Source of the DNA: Halichondria panicea
Taxonomy: Eukaryota > Porifera > Demospongiae > Suberitida > Halichondriidae
Direction of reading: 5' to 3'
Length of the DNA stretch: 64,000 nucleotides
Assembly: GCF_963675165.1 (NCBI RefSeq)
Contig: NC_087377.1
Span: forward strand, 12,014,632-12,078,631
The position numbers were made by a program, and so were the translations under genes. This document shows positions 45,212-56,839 of this stretch, one piece after another. Under the pieces are notes generated by a model, which had not been told where the DNA came from, did no database searches, and was given only the letters and a program-made list of their open reading frames with translations. The stretch's first letter is position 1. Every line of letters starts with the position of its first letter.

Positions 45212-47802
45212 ATGCAAGTACAGACAGTTCTTTTTATCAGCATCCAGCTGTTTTCTTTTGCTGCAGGTAAGTTATAATACATATACATACACGCATGTTC
45301 ACTGGAACACACATTTTTTTGCAGCCACTCTGACATCCACCCCCCCTGTGGCCTGTCCTAATGACACTGTCACTTTCACCTGCACTCTACCTGGTAGTGT
45401 CATACGATGGACGGCCATTCAAGGCCGAGTATCTTTGTTTAGCATATCATTGTCTACCAGCAACACTGGTGAGACACAAGGTAATCCAGCATTCCGTGGT
45501 GTTCTCACTGACTCCAGTGGAGGAATGCTCACTGCGACTCTCACCTCACTGTCTGAGGCCTCCATTGTGGAGGGTATTATGGTGGAGTGTGACGGAGTGA
45601 GCTCACAAGAGGGTCCTCTCACCATCACTGTGGCTGGTGAGTTCTTTGTTCGGAATATAACATTGTGGAACAAGTATCACTGATTATAATACACCCATAG
45701 ATCCACCCTCTCCTCCACTCAACCCACGAGTATCCTCCACTTTAAATCAACCCAGTTCCTCTAATATTTCTCTGAATTGGGACCCTCCCTCCTCTACTGG
45801 TGGTGTGTCCGTCATGTATGTCCTCACCATCTCCCCAACACCTCTCTCCGAGTCACCAGTCACCGTGGAGACAACCTCTGCACAGATCACTGTCCTATAT
45901 AACATTCCTTACAATGTAACCACCAGAGCTGTCAACTGTGCTGGAATGAGTCAAGAAAGTCTAATTGTGGATCTTAGTAAGCCATTCCATAATTATAACC
46001 CATGTATATATTGTACTCTTTCTCAGTTTTGTGCCCCACACTGTCTACTGCTGCTGGTGTGACCATCACCAACACACCTTCTGTCACTATTGGTGGATCC
46101 ATGCTCACCTTCACTTGCGGTGGACCCAATGAAGTGATAACCTCAACCTGTGGCAGTAGTGGGTGGTCTCCTGACCCTGGGACCTTCGACTGTGGCACCC
46201 CAGTTACAGGTATCATACATGGGCAATTAACTCTCTAAAAGGAATGTTGATCTCATGCATTAGATCCCCCAGTCACCTGTGGCTCTCCAGCTGCACCATC
46301 CAGAGGCAGTGTGGACATCAGTGGAGGGACACCACCCTTCTCACTGGATTCAGAGGTCACCTTCCACTGTGATGAGGGACTGTTCCCCCCTAATGTGAGG
46401 ACCAGCACATGCACTGATGTGGAGGGTAGGGGAGAGTGGGTGGAGAATCCTGGGAGCTTGGTGTGCAGGGAGAGGCCAGGTGAAATGTAGCTGTTTAGAA
46501 GCTTGTCAAAAAATAGTTTGTGTGACTGCATGTGTACAATTGTACCGCCTTTGTTCCACATTTCTTAGTATTCTGCAATATGGCAGGTCATTGGGTGCTC
46601 ATGTTGAGCTGATGAGATACAAAGATGTATACTCACAGTTATTTTCTGACCGTCCCTATATATAGTCAACTGCACTGCACCTGCTGAGCCGTGCAACGGT
46701 GCTATAGTGGACTATGAGAGGTTGAACGAGACAGTGTCGGAGGGAACAGTGCTGACTTACCGGTGTGACAATGGATTCTCACTGACTGGACCCAACACCA
46801 TCACTTGCACTAATGCTAGAGTCTGGAGTACTGAGCCTGAGGCAATCGTGTGTGTACTTATGACTGAAGGTGATAAGCTTTGTAATATTATTGTATACTA
46901 TCAAGGGCGTATACAGAGAAGAGGGCATGCAACTCGCCCCATTCTCAGAATCATCCGACTTCGTATTGAGCTATTTTTAGAACTGCCCACAAAAACGCCC
47001 ACGCGTAACCTTTGACCGCACAAGGTAAATCAAAGTATTTTTTATATCTGTGCCAGCTAGCTAGCTCGATTGCAGCATAGTAAAACTAGTTCTCAGCAGC
47101 AGTATGGCTTGTACTAGCAGTGTCAAAGGCAAAGGCAAACCATCCAACAGTTGCAACTCCAAGAAGATGAAACCTAGGTACAATAATCTGTCTTCCTGAG
47201 TCTCTGGTACTTCTTAACAATGCGCCCAGCACTCAACTTCATGCTCGAAGGGGTTGTCTTGGACCTGGCTGGACTAGGACTGGTCATGACACTTCTCTAA
47301 AATAATACTGCACTGTTAGCTAGCTAGCTAGGCAGCTCTGATGTACACGCCCATAATTATAACTCCGTAAACAACACCGCCCACTTGTTCACGTCCGTAT
47401 ACTGGATTCTATTTTTAGCATATCCGGTCTCTGATACGAAGTCGGATGAGTACGTAGGATACATAGTGAGTTGCATGCCCTCTTCTCTGTATACGCCCTT
47501 GATACTATCTACTATCTCATTTCACATGTACAGTTTCTACTATCGCTCCCTTGTTCTCCACTTCTGCAACTGTCGCTATCAGTGTGGTCATCACTTTCAT
47601 TGTCACTCTAGTCATTGGATTCCTCACTGGACTCCTAGTGATGCATCTTTTCTCTCGTAAGAAGGCAGTGTACTTCCCGGCAACTGAAGGACAAGCTAAC
47701 GCAGCGTCCACTGCACCAGTTGGTCCTGTTTATGAGGAGGTGTCACCCAAAGAGGACATTGAACTCAACACAAACCAGGCGTACGGACCATTAGGACTGT
47801 GA
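45212..47802 (+). CDS. Receptor R8: clade B Ig-FN3-three sushi-TM
   Basis: Seven exons predicted: 45212-45266, 45325-45636, 45701-45976, 46027-46209, 46264-46479, 46666-46869, 47534-47802. All are phase 1 and open for 504 residues. Signal peptide VLFISIQLFSFAA; Ig to residue 122 (CPNDTVTFTCTLPG, IMVEC); FN3 to 214; sushi to 275, 347 and 415; transmembrane segment TFIVTLVIGFLTGLLVMHLF; tail with VYEEV and NQAYGPLGL. The tail exon is nearly the same as in R7. Intron 6 contains a 600-bp inverted-repeat element that leaves splice sites intact. It is transcribed divergently from R7. Confidence 0.87.
46902..47501. mobile_element. 600-bp TIR element in R8 intron 6
   Basis: Perfect 34-bp terminal inverted repeats begin CAAGGGCGTATACAGAGAAG; a second inverted motif CATCCGACTTCGTAT lies inside each end. 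ATACTAT immediately flanks both sides (a 7-bp candidate target duplication). No transposase frame is present. R7, the sister gene, lacks it in its corresponding 48-bp intron, so insertion followed the R7/R8 split. Confidence 0.88.
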
Positions 47803-48818
47803 CAGTCGTTCACTCTTAATTTTAATACAATAAGTTAATTACGATCATTCTGGCATTTCGTTTGTTTATGGACCTATATTATATAGACTCGCTATAGTTT
47901 AATATATAATTAATGCCTAATGCTAATCATAGATTGTCTCATGCAATTACATTTATATATCCCTATAATTATACAGGTTATTTTTTGCTGTAAAACCTGT
48001 CGTTATTATAATGTGGTTTTTCTGACTTCCTCAATCAGACTGAAATAGAATAAAGTGGTGTGTTTCTTTATGCCTATGAACCAAAACTTGACAGTTATTA
48101 TAATAATATTATGCCTGGTGTGTGGTAGTATGTACATTACACCTAGCTTTCAGTATATTCTTTGCAACTTTCATTATTATGCATTGAGACAATGTAAACA
48201 ATACATATAGCACTGCATCTGTTCGCATAATTATTTAACAATTAAGGTACATTACTTATACAACAGTTACTGCATGTTACTGTTCTGTCAGACTTGTCCA
48301 GATTTCTAGCAAATATAAATCACAGTACATAAAGTATTTGTAAGAAAAACAATTATAGTAACGAGTGGTGTAAGCTGTGCTGTGCTAATGCCTCTCGCCA
48401 TGTTTTGCTTCGCTCAAAACGTATTAGAGGGTACACATATAATAAGAGGTATGTATTAGTATGCTATTCCAACACTTTCATTACAGTATTGATCTGCTGA
48501 CTCTCGTTAATCTTGGTACAGTGCAGCTTGGCCAGAATAGCAAGTTGGTTGAGGAAGCAACAGGGAGACTCGGGGAGTGGCTGAAGTGACTAAATGTTTA
48601 CATGCATAGGTAAGTCATTCTAAGCCTAAGCTGTGTTGTTCTATTCTCCTTCCGAGGATCTAAACTTTAAAGGATACTGAATTGCATTCATGACACTATC
48701 CAATCTAGATCTACCACAGAAACCAATATCAACATTGACAAGTTGACAGCACGCTCCCGACCACAAAAGCTGCTATTGACTCGACCACAACATTAACATG
48801 GTTGAATTTTAGATTAAG
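47803..48818. other. R8-R9 spacer, no gene
   Basis: AT-rich. 48360-48420 resembles 32222-32290 downstream of R4 (GTGGTGTAAGCTG and ATGCCTCTCGCCATGTTT). 48500-48540 contains a scrap of the CTCTCGTTAAT-type MITE. Confidence 0.55.
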
Positions 48819-50984
48819 ATGGCCTTGATACTTCAAAGCCTGTACAAAACGGCAAGTGCAAGTAAGAATACAGTGAGAAATATGAAAACATGCAGTTTAA
48901 TTAAATGCGTATGCAGATTCTGCTTTGATGTCTAGCGCTGGTGATGGCTTGGCCTGCCCCACTATCTCAGTGGTATTCACCTGCTCTGTTAATAGAAGTT
49001 CACTTTTATGGGAAGTGGATCCTCCACCTGGCGTGGTTACTGCGCAGTTGACACAAGTGGTGTCTTCTGCTACTACTGAGCTAGTACCTATAGGGGTAGA
49101 AGGTTTCATGTTTCAAGCAGCTAGAACTGAGTTTAGTAGTAATAGCCTCACCTCTACCCTCACCACAGTCACTGAGCTGTCCTTGCTGAACGGCACCGTT
49201 GTGCGTTGTATTGGACAAGCAACAGAATCCCTAACGATCATTGTTGGAGGTGAGACATATATAATTATATAATAGTTTTAATTGAGTACAACTGATCTCT
49301 TACAGAGCCACCCACTTCTCCATCAGCTCAAATGGTGGCTTCACAACAAAACCAAATCAGTTCCTCTATTATCACTCTGGAGTGGGACCCTCCCTCCTCT
49401 ACTGGTGGTGTGTCTGTCAGCTACGTCCTCACCATCTCCCCAACACCTCTCTCCGGGTCACCGACCACCTCAGCACAGATAACCGTCTCCTACAACACTC
49501 CCTACAATGTGACAATCAGAGCTGTCAACTGTGCAGGATCGAGCAGTGATGTGATGGTGAAAATTCCTTTTATTGGTTAGATATTACACGTACTAGCTTC
49601 ACTGTACATTTAATTTAATGCAGTTACCTGCCCTTCTAACCCACCACGCGAACAGAGTTACCATTGTTGGTGCTCCACCACTGCCTGCACTAGTAGGATC
49701 AACACTAAGCTTCACTTGCAATGGAGAGACGGTATCAGCAACCTGTGAGAGTAATGGACGATGGTCACCTGACCCCGCCACATACGCCTGTCTCTGAGGT
49801 ATAGGTATATTCACTGTCATGACTGTATACTATAATCTTTTCTCAGATCTCACCTGTGGCTCTCCTGCTGCACCATCCATGCAATGGCAGTGTGGATGTC
49901 AGTGGTGGGACACCACCCTTCTCACTGGGTTCAGAAGTCACCTATCACTCTGACGATGGACTGTTCCCCCTTGATGTGAGGACCAGCACGTGCACTAATG
50001 TGGGGGGTAGGGGAGAGTGGGTGGAGAATCCTGGGAGCTTGAATTGGTGTGCAAGGAGAGGCCAGGTGAGGCAGCCAATTCCATTTCTTGTTTTTAAACT
50101 TTACTTCTTTATATATGCAGCTAATTGCACAGTACCCAAGGAGTCCTCCAACGGAACTATAGTGAACTGTGAGAGGTTGAATAAGACAGTGTTGGAGGGA
50201 ACAGTGCTGACTTACCAGTGTGACAGTGGACTCTCACTGACTGGACCCAACACCATCACTTGCAATAATGCTGGAGTCTGGAGCACTGGGCTTGACACCA
50301 TCGTGTGTGTGTCACCAACTGAAGGTGAGGGTAATTAACCCGAGCCTCGTAGGCGAACATGGGTTTTAGAAATCTCTTGTTACCCGAGGCCGTGCCGCGG
50401 CCAGCGGGTATAGTAGTCAGTTGTCTGTTTACGTATTCTGAGTCTACTCACCTGGATATCGTAGTTGTTTTGGAAGGCTTCTTTGCTGACTCTCTTAGTT
50501 TTGCTGTAAATCATTATTCTGGTTGTCTTCTGCATGACTATAAATAGACCTTAATTCGTGAATTGCTGCAATAGGTTTCCATGATACATTAAATTCTGCG
50601 GTTTTCCCAGAGCCTGTCACATAATGACATAATTTGTATAACAACACAGTACTCTGGTTGTGATATACTAGTGCTCTATAGTTGTTATCCCTATGCCAAT
50701 CCTCCACAGCTCCGACTGTGACAGATGCTACCACCCTATCAACTGGTGTAACTCTTGCCATCGGTGTTACTATTACTTTCATCGCGTCTACTATCCTTGG
50801 ATTTCTCGCTGGACTCTTAGTGATGTATTCATTCACGCGTAAGAAGGCAGTGTACTACACAAGAAAAACAGCATTATCTGTTGTAGAACCTACTACACCA
50901 GTTGGTCCTGTTTATGAGGAGGTGTCACCCAAAGAGGAGATTGAGCTGAACACTAACCAGGCGTACGGACCATTAGGACGGTGA
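48819..50984 (+). pseudogene. Receptor R9: clade B pseudogene with clade A-type tail
   Basis: Exons by homology: 48819-48861 (weak signal, MALILQSLYKTASA), 48917-49249 Ig, 49306-49575 FN3, about 49624-49797 sushi, 49847-50065 sushi, 50121-50324 sushi, 50710-50984 transmembrane/tail. Ig and FN3 are open. The first sushi exon is frame-shifted by one base near 49650 and ends with TGA before its donor. The second carries a TGCA insertion at 49880-49883, a five-base insertion near 50040, and Ser for a sushi Cys (TATCACTCT). The last two exons are open. The transmembrane/tail exon (ARKTALSVVE-type region, YEEV, NQAYGPLGR) matches R1/R3, not R6-R8. Because exons are symmetric, skipping both broken sushi exons would restore a frame. 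The signal exon is the least secure call. Confidence 0.78.
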
Positions 50985-52060
50985 AACTTCGTGCTATTAA
51001 TACTATATATTATTATTATTTTCTAGCCAGTATTATGTAGCTAGTGTTTCATCTATAGATTAATAATGATTTGTTTGACAATAATAATTATAGCACATTC
51101 ATTAATAATCAACAAAGAAACGAGTACACATTATTCAGTTACTGTTCTGTCAACCTATATACAGTGAAAAGGAAGTGCATCAGTACATAAGAAAAATAAG
51201 CAATTGCAATGTACTTGTATAAGCTACACACATGTAGACAGTCTGCCATTACGCAAAGATTCACGTTGGATGGTGTTGTTACAGGGTGAGACAGCTAGTC
51301 CACTCCAGCAGGCTGTACCAGGCATTGTCACTGCTCTGTATAGGCACTCCTGCATGGTATAGGTGTGTGTGTGTGTGAGGGGGGAGGGAGACATGTAAAC
51401 TAGAGCATTGAAGTGCAAACCCTCGGTTGGTAACATGATTATAAAGAAACCAGAAGAGTGGTATAATGCAGTGCATGTAGTAATGTATGTCTAGCAACTC
51501 AGGAGCAATAAAACAAACCAGACTGGCCGGAGGCATGCATGCTGAAACATTTGAGAACAGAGTTTTAGTGGTACATAAGATATGCACTGTGGACTAGGTC
51601 CTAGTCTAGAATCACAGTAAAGAAGCCTGGAGTCTTAGAGAAGTATGGCTGCTGGAGTAGGATCCCCATGCAGAGTCAGCTAACAGAGAATCAACAAACC
51701 AGTCACAGTTTTAGCTTTCTATTGTAGTGACCCTTTTCCACTGTTCCTGGTACAGGATCACTTCAGCTGTAAATACGTAGGGTATCTCGAAAAAAGGCCG
51801 CATGCAGTTAGCTAGTTGCAACGCGCAAGTTCAAGCTTCTCGCTTTTATTCTACAACAAAACTGTAACATCGAAATCTTCCACTATTAACTTCTGTGTGG
51901 AGGCTATCCATGCTGTAGACACAGTGCTATGGCATCTAGGTGAGTAGACTCACATATTACAGACAAACAGACAAAGAAACCAACGTACTACTATACCTAT
52001 GGCTGCCCACGCGCACCTCGGGTAATAAGTAGAGTATGCAGATCTACAATGTACATTATC
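50985..52060. other. R9 3' flank with HEAT-gene scrap
   Basis: 51260-51345 is a degraded minus-strand copy of the SAGVDCLTSLC-type exon. 51580-51640 aligns with 33060-33130 and contains the perfect small palindrome GACTAGGTCCTAGTC at 51592-51606. No functional gene is seen. Confidence 0.5.
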
Positions 52061-52062
52061 AA

Positions 52063-52280
52063 TACGGTATAGCGGGTATATTTCGAGGGTATAAATTTTT
52101 GCGGATATGCCTTTAGAAAGATTTTTGCGGATTTAATTTTCGTGGAATAGCGCATTTTTTGCAGCATGCACGCCTGCATGCAATATTAAATTCACGGTTA
52201 TAAACGTTTGCGGTTCATGCCTAATCCGCGGCGAAAACCACGAACATTTTTATACCCTCGAAATATACCCTCTATACGGT
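52063..52280. mobile_element. MITE, CGGTATAGCGGGTATA family
   Basis: Left end TACGGTATAGCGGGTATATT and right end AATATACCCTCTATACGGT form inverted termini, followed inward by CGAGGGTATAAA / TTTATACCCTCG. Half copies lie at 30215-30345 and 33590-33655. Non-coding. Confidence 0.8.
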
Positions 52281-52359
52281 TTGAAATAGTTGTAGGAAAC
52301 AAGGAGGACACAAAGTGTTTTGGAGCATAATTATGGCTTCTACACATTCCTAACAACTT

Positions 52360-53300
52360 ACCAGGATAGAGTTCAGGAACAGCTCGAGGTGTCTCTTGAA
52401 CACTCTCTTACCCAGCGACTTGGCAAACACTGGCAACTGTGGACAGAGATCGAGAGAGAAAGTGTTAGAGCAACATTGAACACATGCACTCAAGATACCA
52501 TATAGTCACAACACATAATACAACACAAATACTGTACAAGCATTACATGTTCTGTGGAATGCACTTCTTACAGTGTCAACTTTTGAGGACATTAATCTGT
52601 TTTAGCGAAGAACTGGTGTCTAAGAAATTTCAACCCATACACTATCCCTAAAGAAACTGGAGAGCTACTTTCATATATCTTACTCATCTCACCAGTTTGA
52701 GCAGTGTCTCCAGGAGGTTGATGTGTTGAGGGTAGTGTCTGTGTTATAGTGTCTCAGCACAGAGGGGGAGGAGGGACGACACTCGGTCACCACACCCACT
52801 CACACCACTCAGCTCTCCAAGCACAATAATGAAACTGGAGAGGGGGGTACAAGATTAGTAAAACTGCCTCAATTTACATCACACAACACATTCACAAGCT
52901 GTACTCAACCCTTGGATCCACTAGCTAGTGACCACCACATTTATACCACATGCACATGTACAAAGTACCTTATCAAACACATCTTTGTACATGATCAGTA
53001 CACCTAATCTACACAACATCAACATACCTTTATCCCATACCCCACTACACCCTCAATCACATAGCATATCCACACACATCTCACACCCTCACCCCTCATT
53101 TTTCTCCCACAGCTCTCCCGGCTTGTGATAGTGTGAGTCCATACATCCTCCCTTCCTCATTTTGGGGGCCAGTGAACCACACCAGTACATCTGCTGGTCT
53201 GGGTTGTCATAAATACGATGCACCACGCCAAATACAGCCGGTCCAGGATCAATATCAGAGGAGCTGAGGAATGGGGAGGAAGAACAGTAATTGAATTGCT
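52360..53300 (-). pseudogene. HEAT/coiled-coil gene fragments, copy 8
   Basis: Minus-strand blocks: 53110-53290 (KMRKGGMYGLTL type), 52690-52800 (HYPQHINLLETLLKL), 52360-52445 (LPVFAKSLGKRVFKRHLELF, a clean exon with AG and GT borders). Order matches 33.7-34.4 kb and 54.6-55.2 kb copies. Scattered stops and indels between blocks suggest a decayed copy. Confidence 0.5.
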
Positions 53301-53334
53301 TCTAATCCCAAAATGTATACTGACTATAATTATA

Positions 53335-53800
53335 CATACTCACTAGCCTCAGGAGTTCCTTTGCCATGCAGTTGATCCTATCTTACATGGTCTGCCAGCT
53401 CCTCTAGGTTAATTAATTGGTCTTCCAGAGTAATTAACTCTTCATCATCCATTAATAGTCAATCAAGCAGCTGCAATGAGACAAAACAGGTGGTAAAGAT
53501 CCACTACACAATAAACATCAAGTGAGACAGGGATTTAGCTCTGATAAAGGGTCATGCAATCTATAACCATTATTTGGTGGACATAAATGATAAAGGGTCA
53601 TGCAATGTACATAATCATTACTGGTTGGCTGGTCTCTGGGAGGAACTCCCTCATAACCATGGAGGCTGACATACACAAAATATGCTCATGTAAATTGTAT
53701 CTAGAAAGTGAAAGCACTAGCGAATGCAGTGATGTCATTGTAATGACGTAATAAAACGTCTCATATTTCACATGGAGGCTAGGTATCACTGGTCAACTAT
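53335..53800 (-). pseudogene. HEAT/coiled-coil gene 5' fragments, copy 9
   Basis: 53335-53460 reads on the minus strand as DDEELITLEDQLINLEELAD, then a stop. It carries a TGCA insertion at 53367-53370 absent from the copies at 17590 and 60620. 53580-53660 holds the GATAAAGGGTCATGCAA landmark of the next block. Confidence 0.5.
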
Positions 53801-53867
53801 AGACATGGTTCAAACACACTAATAGACAACACTTCATGGCAATTGGTAGAAGAGCTTCCTCCCCTCT

Positions 53868-54190
53868 ACGAGTTTTGCATGTATCTGGTGTTCCTCAAGT
53901 TAAGGAAGCATCTTGGGGCCTATGCTTTTCTTAGTCTATATCAATGATCTACCAGAAAAATTAACTTTGAAACTTGTGCAGATGATGCCAAACTAGTTGC
54001 CCCCAATAACGTCTTGCAGTGATCATACAATTATACTATTTTCGTTTATCTATGGTCCGTCCAACGAAGGGCAACCAAGTTTATCCTAGGAGGCTACACC
54101 AGAACAACAGACTACAAAACTCGCCTCACTAAACTCAATATGCTCAATGGTTTGAGCTCCAAGACATTAGTGAAGTGTCTTAAATATACC
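53868..54190 (+). mobile_element. Decayed LINE reverse-transcriptase fragment
   Basis: Plus-strand pieces in shifting frames read LGPMLFLVYINDLPEKL, then ADDAKLV (the catalytic A-D-D region), then QRRATKFILGGYTRTTDYKT and RLTKLNML, which are conserved C-terminal features of LINE polymerases. Between the pieces, parts expected of a full RT are missing, so it is deleted and frame-shifted. It is distinct from the 63.3 kb copy. Confidence 0.85.
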
Positions 54191-54599
54191 CGCCAGATAA
54201 TGTAGAGCTGAGTACACATCTATGTACTCACCTCCAATCTAGCTCGTAGCTGGTCAAGACCAATTGAATCAAATGAAACCACATACAGCCAGTTAGGTTC
54301 CATAATACAGTCAAAAGTTTCTTAATAGGTATGTGTAGTGTAAGTTGTTTTCGCGTTAGAATAATGAGCACGTCTTTTCTCCACATACAAAAACAATTAT
54401 GAGCAAACAAGTAACAATCTTGACAACATCAACAAATATATAGTAAATTATCAGTACAGACACTAATCATGTGCAGTGCTGTTAGTCAGGAGACTCTATG
54501 ATGAGGAATTGGTCAGTTTAGAGGATATACCATCTTTGACCAGCCAAGTCTATGAGCTACTGAAGGTACACGTAATGAAACCACTCAAAGTAGGCAATG

Positions 54600-55240
54600 A
54601 AAAAGCAAATCTAAAAATTGAAAGATCCACTCACCACTTTTGGTAAAGACTTTAAGGGTGGACAAGTAATAACAAAAAACAGATGGTAAAGATCTGCTAG
54701 AGACGATAAGCATTAACAATGATGACGCATGTCCAGCCTCCTCTGTATTTCAGTGAAGCACTGGTGTCTAAGAAATTTCAAACCATACACTAGCTAGCTA
54801 TCAATCACTAAAGCAACTGGAGAGCTACTTTCATATCTTGCCTCAATTTACACATTCACAAGCTGTACTCAACACTTAGACACTTGGATCCTTGTGTATA
54901 CCACATGCATATCTACAAAAGTAAGTGACCCCTTATATATCACACACATGATCAGTACACCTAATCTACAACATCAACATACCTTTATCCCATACCCCAC
55001 TACACCCTCAATCATATAGCATATCCACACACATCTCACACCCTCACTCTTCACTCTTCTCCCACAGCTCTCCCAGCTTGTGATAGTGTGAGTCCATACA
55101 TCCTCCCCTCCTCATTTTTGGGGCCAGTGAACCACACGAGTACATCTGCTGGTCTGGGTTGTCATGGACACGATGCACCATCTCAAATACACCCGGTCCA
55201 GGATCAATACCAGAGGAGCTGAGGAAGGAGGGGGAAGAAC
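54600..55240 (-). pseudogene. HEAT/coiled-coil gene fragments, copy 10
   Basis: Contains the CA-rich flank (54850-55070) and the KMRKGGMYGLTL-type exon block (55070-55240), very close to 14760-15200. The flanking 55250-55440 also matches 15210-15400, so the whole block is a direct duplicate. Confidence 0.5.
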
Positions 55241-55457
55241 AAATATAATTTATTTAATTTGCTTCTTATCAAAGTGTATTGCATCTTTTAAACAGCTGGT
55301 TCAGGTAGTAAAACAGTCGAAAGAGCTTTAAGCGCTCAATGTACAACAGTATTGATTACGAAGCAGCAGCTTACAAGGTTAGAGAAAGAGATAGATAAAC
55401 TTTGAGTGCTGTAGAAGTGAAGTAAAGATAGAGATAATGTAGTGGTCACCCATGCAT

Positions 55458-55676
55458 GGTACTGTATTACTAGAATATTTTGCTGGTGAAAACCCTTTGC
55501 GAATGAGCCAAATCAGCAGAAAATTTGACCCTAACTATTGCGTTCTGGCAAGGATTGTGTGTATTTATTTAGGTTTTGCGGATTTATTGTTGCGGATTGA
55601 TCAACCATCGCAAAGTTCGCAAATGTTTGATGCATGCTTGCAAAACATTCTAGCATATAATACGGTAGTTAGTGGT
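55458..55676. mobile_element. MITE, CTAGAATATTTTGC family
   Basis: Left end GTACTGTATTACTAGAATAT and right end ATTCTAGCATATAATACGGTA are imperfect inverted repeats. The interior is rich in TTGCGGA/TCGCAAA motifs. The insertion splits the GTAGTGGTCACCCA landmark: copies of it lie on both sides. Confidence 0.65.
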
Positions 55677-55799
55677 CACCCACAACTTGGTGATATGTTA
55701 CAGAACACAAAACTTTTGGAATTAAGGTGATACACTTCATACTAGCTAAACTGTAACAGGTTTGCAAAATACAACCACAACCAGTTAGGTCCCATAATA

Positions 55800-56830
55800 C
55801 AGTGTAGCTAGTATCTTTAAACCTCTGCAGTGCACTACAGAGGACCACTTTATATTGGAAACAATAGGCCTTGCTCTAAGAAAGCCCCAGGAGGTGTCAC
55901 ACCCTTTTTCGACATGGCTAATTTATTAAATGGCTGATCCAAGTGAATTGAGGCGTCAGATTGAAGCTGACTATGAAGATCAGAGTGGATTTTGAATAGC
56001 AAAGTTTGCTAACAAATCCTTAGGGAAAGCTGAAGTTATCAACAATAATCTGTGTCCGGCACAATGCTGTGTTTGTGTGTATATAGGGGTTGGTATAGAT
56101 TATATGCTCGAGATATTTCCTATTATGCTATTCTTTTATGCTCAAGTTATTTAAACAACCTTTTCAAATCGCCTATTATTCCCACATTATTCCTCTAAAA
56201 CACAACATGCCATTGACCCCATATCATGTCGTCGCACAAGTAACATCAAACTATAATTTCATGGCCACATGACTCAATCTATAGCGTGAAGTCGGTTACT
56301 GCAAATAGCCACTTAGTTGGAGTAGTTCTGGTTTGCAATGAGGTTAACCATGCATGCATGATAAGATAATCATAACTGCATGGGGATTCTGGGCTAGCTA
56401 TCTGGATTGTTGTGCTTTCACTATTGCTTGTGGGTGCATGGTTTTTTATACCTGTAATTATAGCTTATACACAAATTCAATGTCATAGGTGACAACTGTC
56501 TTGGGATTTGGAGGCTCTGTCCTGTGTCCCGTCCGGAAATTGCTATTATTTTACCTGAAATGTCCCGGATTTTTAAGGTTGCTGCTCCTGAGCTGGGATA
56601 ATAAAGTCCAAAAATACTGTGGCTTGAAAGTTAAAGAACAGAATTCAGTTTCTTGTACTATGCTGTCATCTATCGCCGCTACGATTAAACATTGCTCTGT
56701 GGTGGAGGGGGGTACATGTAATTAACTGGAGCTCTTTTGTGTACCTACTTTAATGGTAAAGGACATGCACGTTGGAGCAAACCCACATGTATATATGATA
56801 TTTGTAAAGATAAATAATGACTTCTACTTC
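55800..56830. other. No gene recognised
   Basis: Includes short open frame 56489-56725 without recognisable domains. Near 56680-56730 a worn TTGCTCTGTGGTGGAGGGGG landmark resembles the HEAT-gene fragment at 14430. Confidence 0.4.
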
Positions 56831-56839
56831 TCCTAATAA

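Noticed and set aside
50340-50700. Extra exon between the last sushi and TM exons of R9 (open frame 50359-50547)
   Set aside because: No domain, and no counterpart in R7 or R8; treated as intron.
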